54,246 nucleotides of DNA, taken from assembly GCF_001434985.1 (NCBI RefSeq), contig NZ_AZES01000045.1:1-54246 (forward strand), in the 5' to 3' direction. Under the pieces are notes generated by a model that did not search any database, was not told where the DNA came from, and saw nothing but the letters and a program-made list of their open reading frames with translations. Position 1 is the stretch's first letter, and each line of letters begins with the position of its first letter. Made by a program: the position numbers and the translations under genes. Shown piece by piece: positions 43,697 through 52,208 of the stretch. This DNA comes from Companilactobacillus paralimentarius DSM 13238 = JCM 10415. GTDB taxonomy: Bacteria; Bacillota; Bacilli; Lactobacillales; Lactobacillaceae.

Positions 43697-44118
43697 ACAA
43701 CAAGAAAATTTGGCTGGAACGCCATGGGCCGACTTAGAGCTAATTTTCTTGTTGCTCCGGACTAAATCCTGCTTTGCTAGGTAGTGTCATTGTAAAATTT
43801 GAATAATAAATAAGAACAGCCTCTATTAGGAAATACTCAAGTATATAGAACATATATCTTGAATATTTAATGGGGCTGTTCTTTTGATTTGAAATTTTTA
43901 TTTAGATTATGTAGATCTAAAAATCTCGAAACACTGCAATTCTACTTGATAATATTAGAACTAGGGAACTAGTCGGTAGTAAAAAATTTGTGGTCCCTCA
44001 GTGGTGAAATTATACTTAGCTTGCGTAGCAAGGTTAGTATAAGACCGATCTTCGAGATCCATAATTTCGCACAAGGTGCGGAATTATTAGCTTGAAGTCG
44101 TGTCCACCACGTTCCAGC
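43697..44118. repeat. Intergenic repeat, right arm of a long inverted repeat
   Basis: Contains perfect 13-bp inverted ends AACAAGAAAATT (43698-43710) and AATTTTCTTGTT (43742-43754), the dispersed hairpin (43812-43882), and the motif AAGTCGTGTCCACCACGTTC at 44095-44114. It is the reverse complement of 39223-39480 apart from about 130 bp of extra sequence (roughly 43961-44094) that itself folds, with arms GAAATTAT and ATAATTTC. No gene is present from 43621 to 44198. Confidence 0.7.
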
Positions 44119-44198
44119 GGCCCACAGATTTTTTGCAGACGACGGCATACTTCAGTTATATTTGTTAGCATTACAACAAAAATCATACCTTCTTTACT

Positions 44199-44882
44199 CT
44201 AGATCAAATCTCTATGAATATCCTGCATGCCACGTTCAATATCTTCTAGTTCGTCAGCGTAACCCTTCAAACGATCGCCATACTTATCGACTAAGTTGCT
44301 ATCAGTATCTGTTTTATAGCGTAACTTATGTTCCAAACTGGCCCACATATCCATACCAACTGTTCTAATTTGAATCTCCACTGGGACATCAATTGGCCCT
44401 TTAGATTGAAAAACTGGTACTTTAACTACAATGTGCAAACTACGATATCCGCTTTCCTTAGGATGCTTTAAATAATCTTTTCGTCTCAATAATGTGACGT
44501 CAGTTTGACTAGTCAGTAACTTTTCGATTTTATAAATATCATCAATGTAATTAGTTATTACTCTGATACCAGCAATATCATAAATATTCTTTTGAATACT
44601 TTCAGCCGTTAAATCATAGCCCTTACGTTGAGCCTTTTCGAACAAACTTTGAATCTTCTTCATACGTGATTCCATATGATGAATTGGATTGTAATCGTAA
44701 TTAACTTGAAATTCTGAATCCAAATTTTCCAATTTAGTACTGATTTCTTTTTGACCTGCTTGATAAAGTTGATACATTTTTATCATTTTAGATAGTTCCT
44801 GTACATCAGGTCGGTTATCCAAATCCCCTAATTGTGACTTTAATTCCCGCAAATTAATAGTATTGGATCTTTCTAGTATCAT
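44199..44882 (-). CDS. Small alarmone (p)ppGpp synthetase (RelP/RelQ type)
   Basis: A 227-residue RelA/SpoT-domain protein without hydrolase or regulatory domains. Synthetase motifs are DIAGIRVI, RRKDYLKHPKESGYRSLHI (ATP and product site) and VEIQIRT followed by DMWASLEHKLRYK. The last block looks more like the YwaC/RelP branch than RelQ. It makes ppGpp or pppGpp from ATP and GDP/GTP, usually under cell-wall stress. It is monocistronic, between the repeat-flanked ABC unit and an MFS exporter gene. Confidence 0.92.
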   Translation of the reverse strand: MILERSNTINLRELKSQLGDLDNRPDVQELSKMIKMYQLYQAGQKEISTKLENLDSEFQVNYDYNPIHHMESRMKKIQSLFEKAQRKGYDLTAESIQKNIYDIAGIRVITNYIDDIYKIEKLLTSQTDVTLLRRKDYLKHPKESGYRSLHIVVKVPVFQSKGPIDVPVEIQIRTVGMDMWASLEHKLRYKTDTDSNLVDKYGDRLKGYADELEDIERGMQDIHRDLI

Positions 44883-44912
44883 ACTTTCCGTCCTTTTAAA
44901 TTAGTAATTATC

Positions 44913-44937
44913 AAAAAAGCAGCCATAGTGGCTGCCC
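44913..44937 (-). terminator. Terminator of the MFS exporter gene
   Basis: GCAGCCA and TGGCTGC form a stem with a three-base loop, followed leftward by TTTTTT. Confidence 0.85.
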
Positions 44938-44955
44938 TAATTTTAACTCTAAATA

Positions 44956-46392
44956 TTATAATTTTAATGACGGATTTTCTTTTGACACTTTACGATGCCA
45001 TAAATAAATTCCGACTAACAATAAAACACTAATAGTACATGACAACCCAAAGGTCAAATGCATTCCATCAATAAATAACTGTGGATCACTCGGTATGTAA
45101 GAAGTAACTCTGGAACCTTTCAAGATTGACATTGAACCAAATAACAACGTTGTCGACATTGCTGAACCAACTACCATCCCAACTGTTCTTGCCAAACTAT
45201 AAACACTACCAGCCGATCCATAATCCTTTTCATCAACTGTACTCATAACCAAAACGTTATTAGGTGAATGGAATAATCCGTTACCCAATCCAGCCATAGC
45301 GGCTCCAAAAGCAAAAATCAAAACAGTATTCTGCAATCCACTAAGAACATAGAATATCTGACCAAAACTGATGATAGCTAATCCAATTAAAGTAATTTTA
45401 AATGGATCATGTTTATCGGCCAAACTCCCTGAAATTGGTGCAACGAATAATTGTACGACTGGGAAAATCAATAAGAAGAAACCACTGAACAAGGGACTGA
45501 ACTCTCGAGCATTCTGCAAGTAAAATGGTGCAATCACATCAAAGAAGAAATCAATGATAAAGACCATAAAACAAGTTAACAATTGTACAGAAAACCATTT
45601 ATTTTTAAATAAAGTTACTGGCAAAATAGGTTCATCTTGTTTATTTTCGTAACGATACAATAATGCTAAAAGAATTAGGCCAATGATTGTTAGAGTCAAA
45701 ATACGCCAATCACTCCAACCTAATTGCTGACTTAAAAGAATACCAACAAACATACTGGTAAATCCAATAATCAATAAAATCGAACCAAACAAATCAAATT
45801 TGGCACTAGCAAATTTCTTATCCAAACTGCTAGGTAAATATTTAAATAGAATAAAAATAGCAATAAAACCAATCGGTACATTTAGCCAAAAAATGATGTG
45901 CCATGGGAAGAAGTTCAAAAGAATTCCACCCAAGCTTGGCCCAATAATACCACCTAGTGAGACGAATGATCCCATCCATCCTAGTGCTTGACCACGACGA
46001 TCATCTGGAAAAATTTCAACAATAATTCCATTTGAAGTAGCCATTGTCATCGCAGCTCCAATTGCTTGCAAACTTCTAGCAATTATTAGAGTCAACCAGC
46101 TAACTGATAAAGCGCATAAAGCAGAACTGATGACAAAGATCAAAGTTCCCCATTGGAAAAATTTGATTTTCCCGTACTTATCACCCAATTTTCCAAAAAT
46201 CATTAAAGTACTACTCATCACAATCAGATACATTGTTACGACCCAATTGATCAAACTCATATTAGTGTGAAGTGCCTTGCTTAAGACTGGTAGCGCTACA
46301 GTGACAATGCTACTATCAAGAGTAGACATAAAAATAACGATTCCAACACCAATCAAAATCATCGTTAAATTCTTTCTTTGAACTGTTTCCAT
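44956..46392 (-). CDS. MFS multidrug exporter, DHA2 (EmrB/QacA) family
   Basis: A 478-residue membrane protein with about 14 hydrophobic segments. The DHA2 motifs are visible: LGKLGDKYG-like motif A in FGKLGDKYGKIK (near residue 66) and motif C in GWMGSFVSLGGIIGPSLGG (near 138-156). It exports drugs or other lipophilic compounds using the proton gradient. It is divergent from a PadR regulator gene across 68 bp that carries a near-palindrome at 46406-46425. Confidence 0.93.
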   Translation of the reverse strand: METVQRKNLTMILIGVGIVIFMSTLDSSIVTVALPVLSKALHTNMSLINWVVTMYLIVMSSTLMIFGKLGDKYGKIKFFQWGTLIFVISSALCALSVSWLTLIIARSLQAIGAAMTMATSNGIIVEIFPDDRRGQALGWMGSFVSLGGIIGPSLGGILLNFFPWHIIFWLNVPIGFIAIFILFKYLPSSLDKKFASAKFDLFGSILLIIGFTSMFVGILLSQQLGWSDWRILTLTIIGLILLALLYRYENKQDEPILPVTLFKNKWFSVQLLTCFMVFIIDFFFDVIAPFYLQNAREFSPLFSGFFLLIFPVVQLFVAPISGSLADKHDPFKITLIGLAIISFGQIFYVLSGLQNTVLIFAFGAAMAGLGNGLFHSPNNVLVMSTVDEKDYGSAGSVYSLARTVGMVVGSAMSTTLLFGSMSILKGSRVTSYIPSDPQLFIDGMHLTFGLSCTISVLLLVGIYLWHRKVSKENPSLKL

Positions 46393-46405
46393 AATCGTCC
46401 TCTAT

Positions 46406-46425
46406 ACTATATATTAATATACAGT
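46406..46425. promoter_or_regulatory. PadR operator between regulator and exporter
   Basis: ACTATATATTAATATACAGT is symmetric at 18 of 20 positions and lies in the 68-bp divergent promoter region. PadR proteins typically bind such AT-rich dyads. Confidence 0.55.
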
Positions 46426-46460
46426 TTAATACATAGTAAAAATTTGTAAAGGAGCATTCC

Positions 46461-46991
46461 ATGGCACGTTCTAATACACTTCAATATATGATTCTAGGTT
46501 TACTTACTCGTCAACCGATGACTGGTTATGACATCAAACAGATTTTCGATAAAGAAAAAGCCGAATTCTGGACCGCACCCTTCAGCCAAATTTATCCCGA
46601 ATTGAACCGCCTTTTGAATAAGGAATTGATCAGTTTAATACAGCCGACCGAAGATAATTCTCGAAGAAAAGTTTATCAACTAACTAAATTAGGAACTGAT
46701 ACTTTCACGGACTGGTTAAAATTGCCATTGTCACCAGAAATAACTCAATTAAACAACGACGATTTTATCTTACGCTTACACTTCTTAGGTAAGGACCATA
46801 TTGATATTTTAAAAGCTTTGTTAAATATGAGAGAGCAAACTTTAAAATTAGAGCTAGCCCAATTGGAACTGGAGTTATCAGAAGTAGTTCACCATCCCGA
46901 ACAATTTGGACGTGAATTGATTATTCAAAAAGAACTTTCTAATAAGAAGTCAGATTTGAAGCTCTGGCGTTCTGAATTAAAGAATCTATAA
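46461..46991 (+). CDS. PadR-family transcriptional regulator
   Basis: A 176-residue PadR subfamily regulator with the N-terminal winged helix (MILGLLTRQPMTGYDIKQIF, about 11-30; FWTAPFSQIYPELNRL, 38-53) and a C-terminal dimerisation helix region (from about residue 100). AAAGGAG precedes the ATG. It is divergent from the DHA2 exporter gene and probably represses it. The long C-terminal domain places it with the Vir-type PadR branch. Confidence 0.92.
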   Translation: MARSNTLQYMILGLLTRQPMTGYDIKQIFDKEKAEFWTAPFSQIYPELNRLLNKELISLIQPTEDNSRRKVYQLTKLGTDTFTDWLKLPLSPEITQLNNDDFILRLHFLGKDHIDILKALLNMREQTLKLELAQLELELSEVVHHPEQFGRELIIQKELSNKKSDLKLWRSELKNL

Positions 46992-46995
46992 CACT

Positions 46996-47038
46996 AAAAA
47001 ACGGTCTCTATTAAACATATTAATAGAGACCGTTCTTT
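46996..47038 (+). terminator. Terminator / dispersed hairpin repeat, copy D
   Basis: ACGGTCTCTATTAA and TTAATAGAGACCGT form a perfect 14-bp stem with loop ACATA, followed by TTCTTTAATTT. The stem sequence relates to the hairpins at 27447, 39333 and 43812. Bases 47039-47125 hold degenerate sequence like that beside the 39223 repeat (GGCAATTTAAGCC). Confidence 0.75.
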
Positions 47039-47125
47039 AATTTATTATCTAATTCAAACGTACACAGATAATAGAACAGGATACTAGTCTGAAAGACGGC
47101 AATTTAAGCCTGTGCTCAATTTCAA

Positions 47126-47704
47126 TTAAGCTTCAGAAAAATCAGTCTGTTCCTCTTTAACTTCATGTAAATCAAAAAGAGACTTTTTATCCTGCAATTC
47201 TTCGGCGAAAACAACTTTAACAATAATATTCGTCAATACTTCTGGTGATTCCTTCATACCACTCTTAACCCAACGTTTCATAATGCCTTGGACACCCAGC
47301 ATGATATAAGTAGCTTCATACTTATCCATCGTTGTCTTAATCATCTCCTCATGATCATGAAAATGACTCATCCGATCTAGCAATTTCGTTTTGCCTTCTA
47401 CAAAGACTAAATTACTCAATACCGGATTTTTATAGAATTCCCTTAGCATAATTCTCAATCCTTCAATCATTGAAGTACCCTGAGGGATTTTTAAATTGTC
47501 TAAAAAATCAGTCTCGATACTGTCGACACACGAATATACATCATCGTAATAACGATAAAAAGTTGTTCGATTAACGTCAGCAGCTTTGCAAACTTCCGTT
47601 ACAGTTATAGAATCAATCGATTCTTTTTGTAAAAGTGATAAAACTGTTTCTTTAATAATCTTTCTGGTATATTGTGCCCGACGATTATTTTTTATCCCGA
47701 CCAT
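47126..47704 (-). CDS. TetR-family transcriptional regulator
   Basis: A 192-residue TetR-type repressor with the N-terminal helix-turn-helix (DSITVTEVCKAADVNRTTFYRYY, about 31-53) and an all-helical ligand domain. The ATG at 47704 is set by AAGGAG six bases upstream. It is divergent from the MacB-like ABC exporter gene across 185 bp and probably controls it, a pairing frequent in lactobacilli. The C-terminus is unusually acidic. Confidence 0.9.
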   Translation of the reverse strand: MVGIKNNRRAQYTRKIIKETVLSLLQKESIDSITVTEVCKAADVNRTTFYRYYDDVYSCVDSIETDFLDNLKIPQGTSMIEGLRIMLREFYKNPVLSNLVFVEGKTKLLDRMSHFHDHEEMIKTTMDKYEATYIMLGVQGIMKRWVKSGMKESPEVLTNIIVKVVFAEELQDKKSLFDLHEVKEEQTDFSEA

Positions 47705-47889
47705 GGTTTCTCCTTGAATGCAACAAATAAATGATTTTCGTTTAATTAATGACACTTTGTCTCAAATTGATGGTTGAAAATTCATTAAATTGTTTTTATT
47801 ATGTGAAACATAGTGTTGCAATAATGACATTCTAACAGAAATTTTATTAGAATCCATTAAAAATTTGAAGATTAGAGAGAGTTCAATTA

Positions 47890-50214
47890 ATGCTGGAATT
47901 AAAACACATAAAAAAATACTATTATGTCGGCGATTCTGTTACTAAAGCCTTAGACGATGTGTCTGTCTCCTTTAGAAAACAAGAATTTGTCGCTATTCTG
48001 GGACCTAGTGGTTCCGGTAAAACTACTATGCTGAACGGTATCGGTGGCTTGGACATTTACGATTCAGGTGACTTAGTCATCAATGGTAAATCTACTAAAG
48101 ATTTTTCCGAATCTGATTGGGATGCCTACCGTAACAATTCTGTTGGTTTTATTTTCCAAAGTTATAATATTATCGGTCATTTAAGTATTATCGATAACGT
48201 TGAATTGGGGATGACACTTAGTGGTGTCAATGCAGATGAAAAAAAGCGTAAGGCTCGTGAAGCTTTGGAGCGAGTTGGCTTAGGTCCTCATATCAACAAG
48301 AAACCTAATCAACTATCCGGTGGTCAACTTCAACGTGTTGCCATTGCTCGTGCGATTGCTAATGATCCTGAAATTTTACTTTGTGATGAACCAACTGGTG
48401 CCCTAGATACTGAAACCAGTGAAGAAATCATGAAATTGATCAAGGAATTATCAAAAGAACGCCTTGTCATCATGGTTACTCATAATCCTACTTTGGCTAA
48501 AGAATATGCTGATAGAATTATCAACTTTGCTGATGGTAAAATTTTAGACGATTCTAATCCTTTCGTTGATGATGCTACTAAGGATAATTTCGAACTTAAG
48601 AAAACTAAGATGACCTTCTGGACTGCTTTGAAATTATCCTTCACCAACTTGAAGACAAAGAAAGCCCGAACAGCTTTGACAGCTTTTGCTTCTAGTATTG
48701 GTATCATCAGTATTGCCATCGTTTTAGCCTTATCATCTGGTTTCCAAAAACAAATTGATAAGACTCAAGGCAATACCTTGGCACAGTTCCCAGTTACAAT
48801 CTCCCAAACAGCTTCTAAGCAAACTGCTCCGGATACTAAGGTTAAGAGTTCCAGTTCTAAAAAGGTAACTGCTAAACTTAGCCAACAAGAAAAGTCAACA
48901 CACACAAACAAATTGAGTAAAAGCTATGTAAACTACATTAAGAAACTTAATCCTGAATTAAGTAAAGACATTACTTATAATTATTCAACCGGAATGAATC
49001 TTTTGAGTAAAGTCGATGGCAAAGTTAAAACAGCTCAATTCTCAAACACAAGTAGCTCTAATTCAATGAGCAGCATGTCAGCTGCCATGGCTTCATCCAC
49101 AGGTGTTGGTAGTTCTGTATATCCTTCATCAAATAACAATGGAACTAACTTCTTGAAGAAACATTACAAGGTTATCTCCGGTTCACTTCCTAAGAATGAA
49201 AATGATGTTGTTCTGATTGTCGATCGTGATAACTCTACTAATGTCAATGCTCTAAAGAATATCGGTATGAAAGTTAAAGACAATCAAAAATTAGACTTCA
49301 ATAAAATTGTTGGCCAAGAGTTCAAAGTTGTTTCTAACAATGATTACTATAAACAAGTAACAGCTGGTCTCTTCACACCAAATACTGATCTTGCCAGTCT
49401 TTACAATAATTCTAACAATAAGACTTTAAAGATCTCAGGTATCTTAAAGGTCAAATCAAAATCATCAGAAAACATTCTCTCATCAGGTATCGCATATAGC
49501 GACAAGCTAACTAAAGATATCGTTAATACTAATAAAAACTCTGATATCGTTACTGCCCAAAAGAACAGTGATACTAACGTTCTAACTGGTGCCAGCGTCG
49601 ATGATGCTACAACTAAAGAGAGCCTTGTTAGCTACTTAGGTGGTTCCACTACACCATCAAGTATTCTAATTTACCCAAGCACATTTAAGACTAAAGACAA
49701 AGTATTAAGCTACCTTGATAAGTACAACAAAGACAAAAAAGCTTCTGACAAAGTTATTTACACTGACCTTGCTGGACAAGTTTCAAACCTTACAGGCGGC
49801 TTAATGGATGCTATCACTTATGTCTTAGTTGCCTTTGCTGGTATCTCATTAGTAACAAGTATGATCATGATCGGTATCATCACTTACACATCAGTTCTTG
49901 AAAGAACCAAAGAAATTGGTATTTTGAAAGCCTTGGGTGCTAGAAAGAAAGACGTTACCCGAGTCTTCGATGCCGAAACAACTATCTTAGGTGTCTCATC
50001 AGGTGTCTTAGGTATCGTAATTGCTTGGTTAGCAACCTTCCCTATCAATGCTATCTTGAAAGGACTAACCGATTTAAGCGGCGTTGCTCAATTGAACCCT
50101 GTACATGCGATAATCTTGATTGTCATCAGTACTGTTCTAACCGTTATTGGTGGACACATTCCTGCTCGTATGGCAGCTAGAAAAGATGCAGCTACTGCAT
50201 TAAAATCAGAATAG
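47890..50214 (+). CDS. MacB-like ABC transporter, fused ATPase and FtsX-type permease
   Basis: A 774-residue protein. The ATPase comes first (1-225: Walker A GPSGSGKTT, signature LSGGQLQR, Walker B ILLCDEPTGALD), then one membrane helix near 270, a Ser/Thr/Lys-rich extracellular domain (about 290-635), and three C-terminal helices with FtsX features (ERTKEIGILKALGARKKDV near 670). It would dimerise and act by mechanotransmission, exporting or displacing peptides or envelope-active compounds. The divergent TetR gene probably regulates it. It ends at the start of a tandem repeat array. Confidence 0.93.
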   Translation: MLELKHIKKYYYVGDSVTKALDDVSVSFRKQEFVAILGPSGSGKTTMLNGIGGLDIYDSGDLVINGKSTKDFSESDWDAYRNNSVGFIFQSYNIIGHLSIIDNVELGMTLSGVNADEKKRKAREALERVGLGPHINKKPNQLSGGQLQRVAIARAIANDPEILLCDEPTGALDTETSEEIMKLIKELSKERLVIMVTHNPTLAKEYADRIINFADGKILDDSNPFVDDATKDNFELKKTKMTFWTALKLSFTNLKTKKARTALTAFASSIGIISIAIVLALSSGFQKQIDKTQGNTLAQFPVTISQTASKQTAPDTKVKSSSSKKVTAKLSQQEKSTHTNKLSKSYVNYIKKLNPELSKDITYNYSTGMNLLSKVDGKVKTAQFSNTSSSNSMSSMSAAMASSTGVGSSVYPSSNNNGTNFLKKHYKVISGSLPKNENDVVLIVDRDNSTNVNALKNIGMKVKDNQKLDFNKIVGQEFKVVSNNDYYKQVTAGLFTPNTDLASLYNNSNNKTLKISGILKVKSKSSENILSSGIAYSDKLTKDIVNTNKNSDIVTAQKNSDTNVLTGASVDDATTKESLVSYLGGSTTPSSILIYPSTFKTKDKVLSYLDKYNKDKKASDKVIYTDLAGQVSNLTGGLMDAITYVLVAFAGISLVTSMIMIGIITYTSVLERTKEIGILKALGARKKDVTRVFDAETTILGVSSGVLGIVIAWLATFPINAILKGLTDLSGVAQLNPVHAIILIVISTVLTVIGGHIPARMAARKDAATALKSE

Positions 50215-50614
50215 AGAGCGAAGCAAGGGCGGTTAGCCCACGAGGATTTGCCTAAGTATCAGAATTACACGCGTATTTTGCGGATGATTTTGATACTGTA
50301 GCAAACCGGAATGGGTTGCCCTCGCGTAGCTCATTTCAATAGAGAGCGAAGTAGGCTTGGGAATTTCCGAGGATTTACCTAAGTATCAGAATTGCACGCG
50401 TATTTTGCGGGTGATTTTGATACTGTAGTAAACCGGAAGAAATTGGCCTACGCAGCTCATTTCAATAGAGAGCGAAGCAAGGGCGGTTAGCCCACAAGGA
50501 TTTGCCTAAGTATCAGAATTGCACGCGTATTTTGCGGATGATTTTGATACTGTAGCAAACCGGAATGGGTTGCCCTCGCGTAGCTCATTTCAATAAAGAG
50601 CGGAGTAAGCCCGC
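50213..50614. repeat. Tandem array of 128-bp palindromic units
   Basis: Three full units start at 50213 (128 bp), 50341 (126 bp) and 50467 (128 bp), with a truncated fourth at 50595. Units 1 and 3 differ at only two bases; unit 2 has diverged, but mainly by paired changes in both arms. Each unit is an overall dyad: GAGC...GCTC outside, then GGGC/GCCC, then TTTGCC..AGTATCA with TGATACTGTAGCAAA, and an apical region with ACGCGTATTTTGCGG. The first unit overlaps the stop codon of the ABC gene. No open reading frame of note lies here. Confidence 0.85.
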
Positions 50615-50650
50615 TTCCACTATAAAACATAGACCCATGGTTATTTCCCC

Positions 50651-50690
50651 AAAAGGACCAGTACTCAAATTCCGAGTACTGGTCCTTTTA
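50651..50690. terminator. Bidirectional terminator
   Basis: A perfect 16-bp stem, AAAAGGACCAGTACTC with GAGTACTGGTCCTTTT, and a seven-base loop between the repeat array and the DegV gene. Confidence 0.9.
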
Positions 50691-50700
50691 TGTCTATAAA

Positions 50701-51549
50701 CTAAATTTTAACTACCGCGACCCCAATCAATCCAGGTCCGGTATGAACACCTAAAGCTGGTCCCACTTGCTCCGTAAATTCTTGTTGGCCTTTAATGCCA
50801 TTTTCATGCAATAAATCCAGCATATTCTTACCACCAGCCTCATCAGCACCTTGTCCAATACCAATTAGATAATTTTTATCTTCACCAATAAACTTTTGGG
50901 CAAAGTCTAGCATCATCTTTTGACCTTTTTTCATACCTCGTGCTTTAGCAGCAATGGTATATGAACCGTCTTCTTTACAAGTAATAATGGGTGCTAATTT
51001 CAACATTCCACCAACTACAGAAGCGGCAGCGCTAATTCTACCACCAGCTCTTAAATAAGTCAGTGTGGGAATACAGAAGTAAACAACAGCATGTTTAATC
51101 ATAGTCGCTACTTGAGAGGCTACTTCATCAAAGCTTTTTCCCGCATCTATTAAATCTTTAGCACCAATTGCAATTAAACCTGAGGCTATTGCTACTTGCT
51201 TGGTATCAAAATATTTCGTCGTGAAACGATCATCGTCATCCAAAAATACTTTGAGAAAGTTGAAGGTTCCACTTAATCCTGAAGAAACAGAAATGGAGAT
51301 AATATGAGTACAGCCAGCTTCAGCAATATCATCTAGAGCTTTTTCGATTGATTCTCCTGAGGGTAATGAAGTCTTAGGAATTTCAACAGGAAGATGTTCA
51401 TAAACTTCTTCGGCTGAAATGTCGACACGATCAAGATAAGTCTTGTCATGATAAGCAATTTGCATTGGTAACTCATAAACGCCATTTTTATCACGGTATT
51501 CTTTTGGTAAATCGCAGCAAGAATCTACCAACACAGCAATTTTTTCCAT
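50701..51549 (-). CDS. DegV-family fatty-acid-binding protein
   Basis: A 282-residue two-domain DegV protein. Characteristic elements are VDSCCDLP (about 8-15), TSLPSGE, ISISVSSGLSGTF and the C-terminal VGPALGVHTGPGLIGV. DegV (FakB) proteins bind fatty acids and present them to the kinase FakA. Two bp separate it from the upstream DUF1836 gene, so they form an operon. Which fatty acid it prefers cannot be read here. Confidence 0.92.
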   Translation of the reverse strand: MEKIAVLVDSCCDLPKEYRDKNGVYELPMQIAYHDKTYLDRVDISAEEVYEHLPVEIPKTSLPSGESIEKALDDIAEAGCTHIISISVSSGLSGTFNFLKVFLDDDDRFTTKYFDTKQVAIASGLIAIGAKDLIDAGKSFDEVASQVATMIKHAVVYFCIPTLTYLRAGGRISAAASVVGGMLKLAPIITCKEDGSYTIAAKARGMKKGQKMMLDFAQKFIGEDKNYLIGIGQGADEAGGKNMLDLLHENGIKGQQEFTEQVGPALGVHTGPGLIGVAVVKI

Positions 51550-51551
51550 TT

Positions 51552-52088
51552 TTATTCGCTCTTTTCGTCTTGATTATTACTTTCAATCATTAATATTTTC
51601 TTAGTTATTAGCTTTGTTGCAAAAGACATTGTAGCCATTTCAACCATTAAGTAGGCTGAAGACTGATTCTTCTCTGAGAGGATTTGTCCCTCTTCACGAT
51701 GATTTAACATTTTCAAAGCTAACTCTTGCTTATCACAGAAGAAATCAAAGGCCTTAGCAATTCCACCATTTAAATTGGTTTGAATTTCCAATCCCGCTTG
51801 AATCTCATTGATGGATACGACTTGTTTTAAAAAAGTTATCGCAATCAGATATGCTAAATGTTCGCGTGTGTAACGTTTCTTGATGGGATGTGGCAATAGT
51901 CCATTTTTTACGTAATTATTGACCATCGATGTTGTTACTACTGGTCCGTCCTCCAACCAAATTGGTCCAATATATTTATCAACTAAGGTTAAAAGTTGAT
52001 CACGATACAGATCTAATTCAGGTAGATCTTCAAACCTAGGTAAACGATAATTTTCTAATTTGTCTAACCATTCTTGTAACTCATCCAT
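51552..52088 (-). CDS. DUF1836 domain protein
   Basis: A 178-residue cytosolic protein of the DUF1836 family, which has an HTH-like N-terminal half (VVTTSMVNNYVKNGLLPHP, about 50-68; KKRYTREHLAYLIAITFLKQ, 70-89) resembling a MerR-type winged helix. The function is not established; a DNA-binding role is possible. The ATG at 52088 is preferred over a GTG two codons upstream, which is too close to AAAGGAG. It is transcribed with the DegV gene, a pairing often seen in lactobacilli. Confidence 0.86.
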   Translation of the reverse strand: MDELQEWLDKLENYRLPRFEDLPELDLYRDQLLTLVDKYIGPIWLEDGPVVTTSMVNNYVKNGLLPHPIKKRYTREHLAYLIAITFLKQVVSINEIQAGLEIQTNLNGGIAKAFDFFCDKQELALKMLNHREEGQILSEKNQSSAYLMVEMATMSFATKLITKKILMIESNNQDEKSE

Positions 52089-52178
52089 GAACACGCACTC
52101 CTTTTATAATTACAAATATAATTTATCATAATTATTAATACTATTCAATCTAGTTTTAAAAGCTAGATATATTTATAA

Positions 52179-52208
52179 TAAAAAGCCTTGAACATTACTC
52201 AAGACTTT
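52179..52208 (-). terminator. Terminator of the amino-acid permease gene
   Basis: Read leftward, AAAGTCTTGA pairs with TCAAGGCTTT, followed by TT. The stem includes the stop codon of the permease gene. Confidence 0.65.

Noticed and set aside
39223-44118. Insertion sequence or composite transposon
   Set aside because: No transposase or recombinase gene, and no clear target-site duplication at the outer ends; the repeat also has partial copies elsewhere. It is kept only as an inverted-repeat finding.
50213-50614. CRISPR array
   Set aside because: The units are about 128 bp and contiguous without variable spacers, and no cas gene is present.
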